From Arthrobacter_E sp041360795 (lineage in GTDB: Bacteria; Actinomycetota; Actinomycetes; Actinomycetales; Micrococcaceae), in assembly GCF_041360795.1 (NCBI RefSeq), contig NZ_JBFUPW010000001.1, positions 310,001 to 374,000 of the forward strand: DNA of 64,000 nucleotides. Direction: 5' to 3'. The notes below the pieces were generated by a model that made no database searches, was not told where the DNA came from, and saw nothing but the letters and a program-made list of their open reading frames with translations. The position numbers and the translations under genes were made by a program. Positions 41,701-50,401 of the stretch are shown piece after piece (position 1 is the first letter of the stretch; every line of letters starts with the position of its first letter).

Positions 41701-41756
41701 ACACGGAAAAGGACGACGACGGCGGGTGCGCACCCGCCGTCGTCGTCCTTTCGTGT
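41701..41756. terminator. bidirectional terminator between MFS gene and pfkA
   Basis: A perfect 44-bp palindrome (41708-41751, core GGCGGGTGCGCACCCGCC) has A/T tracts at both edges, with five further outer pairs. It serves two convergent genes, so a bidirectional terminator is the natural reading. Confidence 0.85.
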
Positions 41757-41788
41757 GTCTGCAGTCCGGCTGTCCCCCGGAGCGGCGA

Positions 41789-42814
41789 TCAGCCGAAGAG
41801 GACCGCGGCCTCCTCGTAGCGGTGCAGCGGGACGGTCTTGAGGCGGCCCAGAGCGTTCTCGAAGGTGACGTGCTCGATCTCGGTGCCCTTGAGCGCGACC
41901 ATGGTGCCCCAGCGGCCCTCGACGACCGAGTCGATGGCCGCCATGCCGAGGCGCGTCGCGAGGACTCGGTCGAAGGCGCTCGGCACGCCGCCGCGCTGGA
42001 TGTGGCCCAGGATGGTCGCACGCGTCTCGATGCCGGTGCGGGCCTCGATCTCGGGGGCGAGCTGATCCGCGATGCCACCCAGGCGCGGACGGCCGAAGGT
42101 GTCCAGGCCCCGTTCGGAGTGGGGCGCCTCGAGGTGCTCCGGGACGAAGCCCTCGGCCACGACCACGAGGGGCGCCCGGCCGCGCTCGTGGGCCTCGGTG
42201 ACCCATTCGGAGATCTGCTCGATGCTGACCTGCTGCTCCGGGATGAGGATGGCGTGGGCGCCGGACGCCATGCCGGCGTGCAGCGCGATCCAGCCGACGT
42301 GGCGGCCCATGACCTCGGCGATCATGCAGCGGTGATGGGATTCGCCGGTGGTGCGGAGGCGGTCGATGGCCTCGGTCGCGATCTGCACGGCGGTGTCGAA
42401 GCCGAAGGTGTAATCGGTGGCGTCGAGGTCGTTGTCGACGGTCTTCGGCACGCCCACGATCTTCAGGCCGGCGTCCGTGAGGCGGCGGGCCGCGGCGAGG
42501 GTTCCTTCGCCGCCGATCGCGATGATGGCGTCGATGCCCAGACGCTCCATGTGACGCATGATGGTCTCCGGGCCGCCGCCGTTCTCGAACGGGTTGGTGC
42601 GGGAGGTGCCGAGGATGGTGCCGCCCTGCTTGGCGATGCCGCGGACCATGGTGCGGGGGATGTCGATGACATCGCCTTCCACCACACCTCGCCAGCCGTC
42701 ACGGAAGCCCACGAATTCGTGGCCGTGGATGGCGATCCCCTTGAGGACGGCGCCGCGGATCACGGCGTTGAGTCCGGGGCAGTCGCCGCCGCTGGTCAGG
42801 ATGCCGATTTTCAT
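41789..42814 (-). CDS. pfkA: 6-phosphofructokinase
   Basis: Phosphorylates fructose 6-phosphate in glycolysis. 341 residues. N-terminal GGDCPGLNAVIRG (9-21); GGEGT (101-105) carries Gly104, typical of ATP- rather than PPi-dependent enzymes, while PKTVDNDL (123-130) has the Lys124 often seen in PPi enzymes and in the actinobacterial group. The catalytic Asp lies in TVDND. Blocks GFDTAVQ, MGRHVGWIALHAG and LGHIQRGGVPSAFDR are conserved. Phosphoryl donor not settled. Confidence 0.93.
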   Translation of the reverse strand: MKIGILTSGGDCPGLNAVIRGAVLKGIAIHGHEFVGFRDGWRGVVEGDVIDIPRTMVRGIAKQGGTILGTSRTNPFENGGGPETIMRHMERLGIDAIIAIGGEGTLAAARRLTDAGLKIVGVPKTVDNDLDATDYTFGFDTAVQIATEAIDRLRTTGESHHRCMIAEVMGRHVGWIALHAGMASGAHAILIPEQQVSIEQISEWVTEAHERGRAPLVVVAEGFVPEHLEAPHSERGLDTFGRPRLGGIADQLAPEIEARTGIETRATILGHIQRGGVPSAFDRVLATRLGMAAIDSVVEGRWGTMVALKGTEIEHVTFENALGRLKTVPLHRYEEAAVLFG

Positions 42815-42905
42815 AGCTCAGAGGCCCTTCGTCGATGAAGCAGTGTTGAAGAGCGCCCCGTTGAGCCCACGGTAATTCTACGGTTTTCTGTGACCCAGAT
42901 GACAA

Positions 42906-42935
42906 ATGGCCCCCCGTTCATGAACGGGGGGCCAT
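42906..42935. terminator. perfect 30-bp palindrome after PspC gene
   Basis: A perfect 30-bp palindrome without a spacer (left half ATGGCCCCCCGTTCA). It lies 58 bp beyond the stop of the minus-strand PspC gene and is followed on that strand by a short T-rich stretch, so it is read as the terminator of the PspC operon. Confidence 0.7.
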
Positions 42936-42992
42936 GCTCGTCGCGGGTCGGACCGCGGTGGTTCCGCGGACCACCGGACTCCTGTCTGACGA

Positions 42993-43247
42993 CTACTTGA
43001 CGCCGCGGTTCTGCAGGAAGCCCTGCAGGATGATCCGCTCGTCCTTGCCGTCCGGCAGGAGGAGCCACGCCGCCAGGTAGACCACGAAGGCCGGCCCCGG
43101 CAGGAGGCAGAAGAGGAGGTAGCCGATGCGGATCCAGGCCACGTCCACGTTGAACTTGGCGGAGAGCCCGCCGCAGACGCCGCCCAGCCAGCGTTCCGGT
43201 CCACGCTTCAGGCCGAGGCCCCTGATGATGCTGAAGAACTTGTCCAT
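42993..43247 (-). CDS. small PspC-domain membrane protein
   Basis: 84 residues, nearly all PspC domain: GPERWLGGVCGGLSAKFNVD, then a hydrophobic hairpin (IRIGYLLFCLLPGPAFVVYLAAWLLLP). PspC proteins sense or signal envelope stress. Last gene of a three-gene minus-strand set of PspC/membrane proteins, 31 bp after the previous stop. Confidence 0.88.
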   Translation of the reverse strand: MDKFFSIIRGLGLKRGPERWLGGVCGGLSAKFNVDVAWIRIGYLLFCLLPGPAFVVYLAAWLLLPDGKDERIILQGFLQNRGVK

Positions 43248-43278
43248 GTCTCTAGCCTTCCGTGTCAGGCGTGCTTTG

Positions 43279-43794
43279 TCACGCGATGCCGGAGCCGCTG
43301 CCGCGCGTCCGGTGATGGTCAGTGCTCCGGGCGGCGGTGGATTTCCGTGCCGCGGCGGACACGAGGCCCCCGATGACGAGGGCCGCGCCCGTCCCGATCA
43401 TGAGGCCGATCAGGACGTAGGTCCCGTCGAGCGCCACGAGCCCCAGCCGGGAGACGATGAGGAGCCCGGCGAGTGCCATGATCAGCAGCCCCCAGACGCT
43501 GGTGCTGACCCGGGGCCCGCCGCGGCGCTCCTCGGGAGCGGCGGCCGGAGCGGCCGGAACGGTGAGGGGAGCGACGGCGGGCGCAGGCTCCGTGGCCGGT
43601 GCCGAGGGGGCGCGGTGCAACTGCTCGGCGGCGTCGTCCGCGGCATGGGCGCTGCCCGCCTCGTCCGTGAAGGACGGGGTGGCGTCGAAGCGGTGGGTCG
43701 CGGGAAGTGCCGTGCTGAAGGCCTCCGTGCTGGGGACTGCGGTGTCATCGGTGTTCTCCTGGTCCGCGTCCCGGGGGGATTCGTGGGTGTTCAT
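43279..43794 (-). CDS. membrane protein of PspC operon
   Basis: 171 residues: a disordered Ala/Pro/Glu-rich head (~1-95) and two TM segments (STSVWGLLIMALAGLLIVSRLG; GTYVLIGLMIGTGAALVIGGLV), then a basic tail. Start at 43794 overlaps the upstream stop (TGATG). No enzymatic motif. Its head shares the EEP/TAPAP-type composition of its neighbour, but I see no further match. Confidence 0.75.
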   Translation of the reverse strand: MNTHESPRDADQENTDDTAVPSTEAFSTALPATHRFDATPSFTDEAGSAHAADDAAEQLHRAPSAPATEPAPAVAPLTVPAAPAAAPEERRGGPRVSTSVWGLLIMALAGLLIVSRLGLVALDGTYVLIGLMIGTGAALVIGGLVSAAARKSTAARSTDHHRTRGSGSGIA

Positions 43795-45227
43795 CAGAGG
43801 CTTCCTTCCTGGACGGAGATGTTGCTGAAGGTTCCATCGAGTTCGATGACCAGCGGCTGGCCCGGCTTGCCGTCGTTGTAGGTGCGGGTGCCCTTGTCGG
43901 CCACGTGGCCAGTGTCGGTGCCGTCCTGTTCCAGCGAGGCGAAGGTCAGGTCGGTGCGGATCTGCACCGGGATGTTCTCCGGGATCACCAGGGTCAGGCT
44001 GCCGGCGGTGACGTCCAGCGGGACCACCACACGGCTGTTCAGGGGCGCCCCGCCGCCCAGCCCGCTCAGGTCGACGGTGCCCTTGCCGCCCGTGAGGTCG
44101 AAGCCCTGGCGGGCCTGTTCGACGCCGGCCGGGGTCCAGTCGCGGTTCTGGAAGTGCAGTCCTTCGGCCCGCGGCGCGATCGTGAAGAACGCTCCGATGA
44201 CCAGCCCGACCACGGCCAGGAATCCGAGGAACCCGGAGCTCCGCCCACGGATCCCGGCGATCAGGACCCCGAAGCCGAGCACGGCCGCGCCACTGGCCAG
44301 GACCACCGCGGTGGAGGCCGTGCCGAGGTCGATGACCCGGGCCGCGTCCAGAGCCTTGAGCGCGCCGCCCACCAGCAGTGCCAGACCAACGAACACCGCG
44401 ACGAGCGCGCTGCCAGGCCCCTGCCGATGCCGCGGGATCTTCGGAGGCCGGGGCTGGGCGGGAGGCGGCGCCGGGGCTGAGGGGGCCGCGAGCGACGGCG
44501 ACGGAAGCGGCGGCGCCGGGAGGTCCGCCGTCGTGGCGGCCATGTAGGACGGCGCAGGCGCCGCTGTTCCGGCAGCAGAGGCCGTGAACGGCTGCGGAAC
44601 GCCGGTGGCGTCCCACCCCGTGTGCTGGAAGCCGTCCGCGGGGGAGCCCGGAGCTGTCGGCGCGCCGGGCACGTGGTCCGGCCCCGCGCGCCGGGCGTCC
44701 TTGGCACGCTTGTGCTGAATCAGGTAGTAGATGCCGAAGGCGGCCGCCCCCACCCAGACGAGCGTCCAGAACAAGGCGTTCACTCCGTTCCAGCCCCACT
44801 CCCAGAATCCGCGGCCGAGGCTCGGGAACCCGATGATGGTGGTGATGAGCGCGCCCGTCATGCCGCCGCTCCACCGTCCCGCGGCCGCTTCCTGGACATG
44901 GATGCGCCCGTCCGGCTCGGGCAGCAAGGCCCAGGCGATGCCGTAGACGAGGACTCCGATGCCGGCGAAGACCGCCAGGACGATGAAGATGCCACGGACG
45001 ATCAGGGGGTCGACCCCGAAACGGTCGGCCAGGCCGCTGCACACACCGCCCAGCCAGCGATCGCTGCCGCGCCGGATGCCGAGGCTCCGGATCCAGGAGA
45101 AGAAATCCTGGGACGTGTGTGCCGTGCGGGGCGCCTCGTACGAGGTCCCCGGCCCCTGCTGACCGGCCTCCGCCGTGGCTCCGGCCGGCTGCCGGGGCTC
45201 CTCTGGTGTGGTGCTGTGCGTGTTCAT
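43794..45227 (-). CDS. PspC-domain protein with C-terminal toastrack (LiaF-like) domain
   Basis: 477 residues. PspC domain ~42-105 (GSDRWLGGVCSGLADRFGVD... ALLPEPDGR), further TM segments ~120-170, a Pro/Ala linker, two to three TM segments ~290-365, then a beta-rich C-terminal domain (~368-477; TVDLSGLGGG, SLTLVIPENIPVQI, GTFSNISVQEGS) like the LiaF/DUF2154 toastrack. Proteins with this layout work with histidine kinases that carry PspC, as here; the kinase gene is divergent, 117 bp away. Confidence 0.85.
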   Translation of the reverse strand: MNTHSTTPEEPRQPAGATAEAGQQGPGTSYEAPRTAHTSQDFFSWIRSLGIRRGSDRWLGGVCSGLADRFGVDPLIVRGIFIVLAVFAGIGVLVYGIAWALLPEPDGRIHVQEAAAGRWSGGMTGALITTIIGFPSLGRGFWEWGWNGVNALFWTLVWVGAAAFGIYYLIQHKRAKDARRAGPDHVPGAPTAPGSPADGFQHTGWDATGVPQPFTASAAGTAAPAPSYMAATTADLPAPPLPSPSLAAPSAPAPPPAQPRPPKIPRHRQGPGSALVAVFVGLALLVGGALKALDAARVIDLGTASTAVVLASGAAVLGFGVLIAGIRGRSSGFLGFLAVVGLVIGAFFTIAPRAEGLHFQNRDWTPAGVEQARQGFDLTGGKGTVDLSGLGGGAPLNSRVVVPLDVTAGSLTLVIPENIPVQIRTDLTFASLEQDGTDTGHVADKGTRTYNDGKPGQPLVIELDGTFSNISVQEGSL

Positions 45228-45273
45228 GGTTCGATCCTCTCGTCCGGGAGCCCCGCGCCTCTACTGGGGGATA

Positions 45274-45310
45274 CCCTGAAGCGCCCCTGAGAGCGCCCTG
45301 AGATCCCTGA
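45274..45310. promoter_or_regulatory. four phased CCCTGA repeats in divergent promoter
   Basis: CCCTGA starts at 45274, 45285, 45296 and 45305. The first three are exactly 11 bp apart, one helical turn, within the 117-bp gap between the PspC-toastrack operon and the kinase-regulator operon. This is the arrangement expected for cooperative binding of the response regulator. Confidence 0.6.
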
Positions 45311-45344
45311 TCGGCCGGCCGGGGAGACCCTGTTCCGTGGTTGG

Positions 45345-46730
45345 ATGGACGACATGACGACAGCCGCCGAGCGCACGCCCTTGGTCCGCAGTGGCGACCG
45401 CATGATCGCCGGGGTCTGCGGCGGGCTGGCCGCCCATCTGGGGTGGCCGGTGAAGTTCGTGCGGCTCGGCATGATCATCGCGGCGCTCGCGGGCGGCGCG
45501 GGTCTGGTCTTCTACGGCTGGTTGTGGACCATGGTCCCGACGGCGGACGAGGACGCCCAGCGGAAAGCGCCGCGGCCGGCGTCGCCGATCGCCCCCGCCG
45601 TGAGCGGCACGGAACAGGGCCCGGCGGCCGACGCCGGCGCGCAGACCTCCGCTCAGCCTTCGGGCCCGCCGTGGCTGCGCACGCGCGGCGGCCGTGACCG
45701 GTCCATCCCGTACGGCAAGGAGGTCCTGCTGGGGGCGGGTCTGCTCCTGCTCGCCGCGATCCTCATCGCGCGGCAGCTGGGCGTCGACGTCCCCCTCGGC
45801 ACCCTCATCCCCGTCGCGGCGATCCTGGGCGGCGCGGCCATCGCCTGGATGCAGCTCGACGAGACCCGCAGGGCACATCTCGTGGACCGGACCAAGGCCG
45901 ATCAGGCCGGGGGCTGGGTGCGGCTGCTGGCCGGCCTGGCTCTCGTGATGGCCGGGGTGCTGGTCATGGTGTCCGGCGCCGGGTCCTGGGAGCAGACGTG
46001 GCTAGCGCTCCTCGCGTCGGTGACGGTCCTGGGCGGGGTGGGGCTCGTGCTGCTGCCGTGGGGGCTGAAGTTCTGGAAGGACTTCGAGGCCGAACGGGCC
46101 GGGCGCATCCGCGAGACGGAACGCGCCGAGATCGCGGCCCATCTGCACGATTCGGTCCTCCAGACGCTCGCGCTCATCCAGCGCCGTGCCGGCTCCGAGC
46201 AGGACGTGGTACGCCTTGCGCGGGCCCAGGAGCGCGAACTGCGCACCTGGCTCTTCGGGGACACCAACCGCGACGCCGGCCTGCTCGCCGAGCGGATCAA
46301 GGCGGCCGCCGCGGAGGTGGAGGACACGCACGGCCACGCCGTCGACGTCGTCAGCGTGGGCGACGCGGACATGAGCGAACGCCACGAGGCCCTCGTCCAG
46401 GCGGCGCGTGAGGCGATGCTGAACGCCGTCCGGCACGGCGGCGGGGCAGTGTCCGTCTATGTCGAGTGCTCGGAGCGCGGGGCGGAGATCTTCGTCAAGG
46501 ACCGCGGTCCCGGCTTCGACGTGGACGCCGTGCCCGAGGACCGCATGGGCGTGCGGGAGTCGATCATCGGCCGCATGCAGCGTCACGGGGGCACTGCCGT
46601 GATCCTCAGCGACGAGGACGGCACGGAGGTGCGCCTGAGCCTTCCCGCAGCGGCGCACGACCACGACGATACGGATTCCCGGAAACCGGAAGCACGGAAA
46701 CCACAGCCACGGAATGGAGACGACGCATGA
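45345..46730 (+). CDS. sensor histidine kinase with N-terminal PspC domain
   Basis: 461 residues. PspC domain ~13-65 (SGDRMIAGVCGGLAAHLGW), about four TM segments (~126-143, 152-168, 191-212, 218-238), then a HisKA_3 dimerisation domain with phospho-His H268 in HLHDSVLQT, N box around N360 (EAMLNAVRHGG), DRGPGF (386-391) and a G-rich lid. It phosphorylates the next gene product. Start could also be ATG 45354. ATGA overlap with the regulator. Confidence 0.9.
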   Translation: MDDMTTAAERTPLVRSGDRMIAGVCGGLAAHLGWPVKFVRLGMIIAALAGGAGLVFYGWLWTMVPTADEDAQRKAPRPASPIAPAVSGTEQGPAADAGAQTSAQPSGPPWLRTRGGRDRSIPYGKEVLLGAGLLLLAAILIARQLGVDVPLGTLIPVAAILGGAAIAWMQLDETRRAHLVDRTKADQAGGWVRLLAGLALVMAGVLVMVSGAGSWEQTWLALLASVTVLGGVGLVLLPWGLKFWKDFEAERAGRIRETERAEIAAHLHDSVLQTLALIQRRAGSEQDVVRLARAQERELRTWLFGDTNRDAGLLAERIKAAAAEVEDTHGHAVDVVSVGDADMSERHEALVQAAREAMLNAVRHGGGAVSVYVECSERGAEIFVKDRGPGFDVDAVPEDRMGVRESIIGRMQRHGGTAVILSDEDGTEVRLSLPAAAHDHDDTDSRKPEARKPQPRNGDDA

Positions 46731-47404
46731 CCGACAAGAGCCCCGCCGCGGATGCCCGTACGACCGCCCGTGTGGTGATCGTCGATGACCACGCGATCTT
46801 CCGGTCCGGCCTGCGGGCCGACCTCGGCGACACGATCGACGTGGTCGGGCAGGCGGGCTCGGTGGATCAGGCCGTCGAGGTGATCACGCACGAGCTTCCC
46901 GACGTCGTGCTCCTGGATGTCCACCTGCCGGGAGGCCTGGGCGGCGGAGGCCGCGAGGTGATCAACCGCTGTTCCGCCCTGCTGGGCCAGGTCCGCTTCC
47001 TCGCGTTGAGCGTCTCCGACGCCGCGTCCGACGTCGTCTCCGTCATCCGGGCGGGCGCTCGCGGCTACGTGACCAAGACGATCTCCGGTGAGGAGATCAC
47101 GGCGGCCGTCCACCGGGTGGCCGGCGGGGACGCGGTCTTCTCGCCGCGTCTGGCCGGTTTCGTCCTCGACGCCTTCGGCACCGCGGTGGAGGACATCGCC
47201 GACGACGAGCTGGATCGACTCTCGGCGCGGGAACTCGAAGTCATGCGCCTGATCGCGCGGGGCTACAGCTACAAGGAGGTGGCGAAGGAGCTCTTCATCT
47301 CCATCAAGACCGTGGAGACCCACGTCTCGGCCGTGCTCCGCAAACTGCAGCTCTCCAACCGTTACGAGCTGAGCCGCTGGGCCGCCGAGCGCCGTCTGCT
47401 CTGA
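46727..47404 (+). CDS. LuxR/NarL-family response regulator
   Basis: 225 residues. Receiver: acid pair D20-D21, phosphoacceptor D64 (VVLLDVHLP), Lys117 (YVTKT). LuxR helix-turn-helix 163-225 (LSARELEVMRLIARGYSYKEVAKELF). Paired with the PspC kinase by overlapping start. Probable binding sites are the CCCTGA repeats; probable targets are the divergent PspC operon and the ABC exporter downstream. Confidence 0.93.
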   Translation: MTDKSPAADARTTARVVIVDDHAIFRSGLRADLGDTIDVVGQAGSVDQAVEVITHELPDVVLLDVHLPGGLGGGGREVINRCSALLGQVRFLALSVSDAASDVVSVIRAGARGYVTKTISGEEITAAVHRVAGGDAVFSPRLAGFVLDAFGTAVEDIADDELDRLSARELEVMRLIARGYSYKEVAKELFISIKTVETHVSAVLRKLQLSNRYELSRWAAERRLL

Positions 47405-47559
47405 GTTTCTTCAGACCGGGCTGCTTCAGACCTGCCCGGCCCGGGCCAGCACGATCGTTCTCACAGCCCGCGCATAGCCTAGGCCGTCTCCTCACACAGC
47501 GGGACTGCGCACTCTGAGGGGAGCAGTCCGCGACCGGCGGACTTTTCCCGAGGAGAACC

Positions 47560-48990
47560 GTGAACGTCCTTGCCCGGAGCGTAGGCAATGCCTTCCGCAA
47601 CACCATCAGAACGACGGCGGTGGTGGCCGTCCTGGCGGTCGCCATCGGCCTGGCGCTGGCCATGCTCGTGGCCAACCAGGCCGTCGGGGCCAAAGTCCAG
47701 GAGCTGAACGCCTCCGTGGGAACCGTGCTGACGGTCAATCCCGCGGGCGGCCAGGGTTTCGACGGCGGAGGGGAACCGCTCACCGAGGCCGAGGCGAAGA
47801 CGGCGGCCGCGGTGCCGCATGTGCAGTCGGTCGTGTCGACGAAGGCCCTGCGGCTGCGCACGGAGAGCTCGTCGTCGTCCGCCACGCAGGAGCCGGGCTT
47901 CGGCGGTCCCGGCGGGCAGGGCACCGCCGTAACCACGAGCCTGCAGCCCGCCATCGACGCCGGCACCTTGGGACGGCGCAACAACTCCGGCTCCACGGAC
48001 AGCGCCGGCGGCGGGGGCGCCGGCGGCGCTGGAACTGGCGGCGCTGCGCAGAACCGCACTTTCCAGCTCCCCATCACCGCCACCGGCACCGGCGCCGAAG
48101 TGGACAGCTCCGGCAAGGCGCTGAACATCACCGCGGGCGCCGGACTCGGCGATTACACGAAGGCGAACACCAAGGCCCTGGTCGGCACGACGCTCGCCAC
48201 CAAGAACAGCCTCAAGCCGGGGTCGGTCTTCACGATCAACGGCAAGAACTACACGGTGGCGGGCCTTTTCGACGCGGGCACCGAGTTCGGGAACAACGCC
48301 GTGTATCTGACGCTTCCTCAGGCCCAGGCCCTTGCGGGCACCACCGGCGAGGTGTCCAGCATGATCGTCACGGTGGACTCCATGGCGAACGTCGACTCGA
48401 CCCGCACGGCCCTGCAGTCCGCCCTGGGCTCCGGCAAGGCCGACGTCACGCAGGGTCAGCGCAATCTGGCGAGCGCCGTGAGCTCGCTGGACAGCGTCAA
48501 GAACATCTCGATGGTGGCCTTCATCGCCTCGCTGGCGACGGCCGGGCTGGTGGTTCTCTTCATCATGGTCTTGCTCGTCCGGGAACGCCGCCGCGAGATC
48601 GGCGTCCTGAAGGCGATCGGCGCTCCCAACCGCACCATCGGCCTGCAGTTCGTCCTGGAGGCGCTCGTCCTCGTGGCGCTGGGAAGCGTCGTCGGCGGTG
48701 TCATCGCCTCCTTCGCCAGCAGTGGGATCGCGTCGGCGCTCGTCAGCTCCAACACCGCGGGGGCGGCGTCCGGGCGGCGTGGCCAGGGCGGGGGTTTCGG
48801 ACCGGGTGGCGGGGGCGGCGGCTTCCTGGGAGGCGCCAATCAGCTCTTGACCTCCGTCAATGCGAGCGTCTCGCCGGGGGTCATCGCCCTGGGCATCGGA
48901 GCCGTGTTCGTCGTGGCCATCATCGGCGCCCTGGTTCCCGCGCTCCTGACCGCGCGCATCCGCCCCATCGAAGTCCTGCGAGGAGAGTAG
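47560..48990 (+). CDS. ABC exporter permease, MacB/FtsX type
   Basis: 476 residues, GTG start with GAGGAG at 4-bp spacing. One N-terminal TM segment (~20-42), a large extracytoplasmic domain rich in Gly/Ser/Thr (contains a GSTDSAGGGG-type low-complexity loop), three C-terminal TM segments and the FtsX cytoplasmic motif RERRREIGVLKAIGAPNRTI. A second Gly-rich insert (GRRGQGGGFGPGGGG) precedes the last TM. Follows the PspC two-component genes by 155 bp. Confidence 0.9.
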   Translation: MNVLARSVGNAFRNTIRTTAVVAVLAVAIGLALAMLVANQAVGAKVQELNASVGTVLTVNPAGGQGFDGGGEPLTEAEAKTAAAVPHVQSVVSTKALRLRTESSSSSATQEPGFGGPGGQGTAVTTSLQPAIDAGTLGRRNNSGSTDSAGGGGAGGAGTGGAAQNRTFQLPITATGTGAEVDSSGKALNITAGAGLGDYTKANTKALVGTTLATKNSLKPGSVFTINGKNYTVAGLFDAGTEFGNNAVYLTLPQAQALAGTTGEVSSMIVTVDSMANVDSTRTALQSALGSGKADVTQGQRNLASAVSSLDSVKNISMVAFIASLATAGLVVLFIMVLLVRERRREIGVLKAIGAPNRTIGLQFVLEALVLVALGSVVGGVIASFASSGIASALVSSNTAGAASGRRGQGGGFGPGGGGGGFLGGANQLLTSVNASVSPGVIALGIGAVFVVAIIGALVPALLTARIRPIEVLRGE

Positions 48991-48992
48991 TC

Positions 48993-49679
48993 ATGATCGA
49001 AGTCAAGGATCTGGTCCGTCAGTTCAGTTCGGGGGACCGCACCATCAAGCCGGTCAACGGCGTCAGCTTCCAGCTCGAGCGCGGGGCGTTCGCCTCGATC
49101 GTGGGCAAGAGCGGCAGCGGCAAGAGCACGCTGCTGTCCCTGCTCGGCGCGCTGGACAAGCCCACGAGCGGCGACGTCGTGGTGGACGGAGTGAGCCTGG
49201 CCGGACTGCCGGATGCGAAACTCACCGCGTACCGCCGCAAGGACATCGGGTTCGTCTTCCAGCAGTTCAATCTCGTCCCGAATCTGACCGCGCTGGAGAA
49301 CGTCATGCTGCCCATGGAGTTCGCGGGTCTGGGACGCGCCGCCCGCAAAGCCAGGGCGCAGGCGCTGCTGGAGCGGGTTCAGCTGGACCCGGAGAAGCAC
49401 GTCCGGAAGGCCAATCGCCTCTCCGGCGGCGAGCAGCAGAGGGTGGCGATCGCCCGGGCGCTGAGCAACGAACCGAAGCTGATCCTGGCAGATGAGCCGA
49501 CGGGCAATCTCGACGAGCAGACGGGTGAGCACATCGTGGACCTGCTCAGTTCGCTGAGCAGCGAGAACCGGACCACGGTGCTGGTGGTCACGCATGACCG
49601 TGGCCTCGCGCAGAAGACCCAGAGGCGTTTCCGCCTCCAGCAGGGCACGCTGCGGGAGGAGGAGACGGCGCGGGCCTGA
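48993..49679 (+). CDS. ABC exporter ATPase, MacB/LolD type
   Basis: 228 residues. Walker A GKSGSGKS, Q loop FVFQQFNL, signature LSGGEQQR, Walker B LILADEPTGNLD, H loop VVTHD. Two bases after the permease stop. With the permease it forms a MacB-like exporter or envelope-remodelling machine; regulation by the adjacent kinase-regulator pair is likely. Confidence 0.94.
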   Translation: MIEVKDLVRQFSSGDRTIKPVNGVSFQLERGAFASIVGKSGSGKSTLLSLLGALDKPTSGDVVVDGVSLAGLPDAKLTAYRRKDIGFVFQQFNLVPNLTALENVMLPMEFAGLGRAARKARAQALLERVQLDPEKHVRKANRLSGGEQQRVAIARALSNEPKLILADEPTGNLDEQTGEHIVDLLSSLSSENRTTVLVVTHDRGLAQKTQRRFRLQQGTLREEETARA

Positions 49680-49695
49680 TGGCGTCCCTCGCCGG

Positions 49696-49730
49696 CGGGG
49701 GCGTCCTCCATTGGGGGGAGGATGCCCCCG
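49696..49730 (+). terminator. terminator of the ABC exporter operon
   Basis: CGGGGGC/GCCCCCG outer and TCCTCC/GGAGGA inner stems separated by one G-T pair; loop ATTGGGG. Starts 17 bp after the ATPase stop. Confidence 0.7.
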
Positions 49731-49757
49731 AGCGACCGTACCGGTCCGGTGCGACTC

Positions 49758-49808
49758 TTGACAGCTCGGTCGATATGTTGACAGCTTGTTCCTGGGTGTC
49801 GTGACACC
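49758..49808 (+). promoter_or_regulatory. direct repeats and palindrome upstream of M23 gene
   Basis: TTGACAGCT occurs at 49758 and 49778, exactly 20 bp apart. The palindrome GGTGTC-GT-GACACC follows at 49795-49808, before TGTTAA. The repeats could be tandem -35 elements or a regulator site. Confidence 0.5.
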
Positions 49809-49870
49809 GTGTTAAACCACGGGCGGCGCCCTTCCGCCTCGCCAACCCATGAGCACTCAGGAGAACAGCC

Positions 49871-50392
49871 ATGACCGATCGTCAGGAACCATCCATCCTG
49901 CCCAGCCGACGGAGCATTCTGGGAGGCGGCCTCGCCGTCGCCGGCCTCACCGTGGCGGGAATCGCCGTCGCGCCGGCCGCCCAGGCCGCGTCCTACGTGC
50001 GTCCCGTGCGGGACCCCGCCGCCCACCCGATCACGGCGCAGTGGCGTCAGCCCGGCTCCTGGGCCGCCGGTTACCACACGGGCGTGGACATCGGATGCCC
50101 CGTCGGCACCCCGGTGTATGCGACCATCGGCGGCGACGTCCGCACCGGCCGCGCCAATTGGGGATCCGCCTACGGCACCATGATCCTCATCAATGACAAT
50201 GTGGACGGTTCCGACTGGGGCTACTGCCACCTCTCCCGCTCGGTCGTGAGCGAGGGCCAGCGGGTCGCCACCAACCAGCTCATCGGGTACTCGGGCAACA
50301 CCGGCAACACCACCGGACCCCACCTGCACCTGGAGCGCCGCCCGCGCTACGGCGGGTACGGCTCGGACCTGAACCCCAACCTCTGGCCGTGA
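49871..50392 (+). CDS. Tat-exported M23 metallopeptidase
   Basis: 173 residues. Residues 1-40 are a twin-arginine signal (SRRSILGG, hydrophobic core, AQA cleavage site after ~residue 39). M23 lysostaphin-type domain: HTGVDIGCPVGTPVYA gives the first His and Asp ligands, and GPHLHLE the HxH pair. Cleaves peptidoglycan peptide bridges. AGGAG precedes the ATG. No cell-wall-binding domain; a short single-domain enzyme. Tat export of an M23 enzyme is notable. Confidence 0.9.
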   Translation: MTDRQEPSILPSRRSILGGGLAVAGLTVAGIAVAPAAQAASYVRPVRDPAAHPITAQWRQPGSWAAGYHTGVDIGCPVGTPVYATIGGDVRTGRANWGSAYGTMILINDNVDGSDWGYCHLSRSVVSEGQRVATNQLIGYSGNTGNTTGPHLHLERRPRYGGYGSDLNPNLWP

Positions 50393-50401
50393 GCTGAGCC
50401 G

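Noticed and set aside
41701..41756. 44-bp perfect palindrome as a further repeat family
   Set aside because: It lies exactly between convergent MFS and pfkA genes with A/T edges, so a bidirectional terminator explains it fully.
41789..42814. PPi-dependent phosphofructokinase
   Set aside because: Gly104 in GGEGT points to ATP use; Lys124 alone is not decisive in actinobacteria. Left as 6-phosphofructokinase with the donor open.
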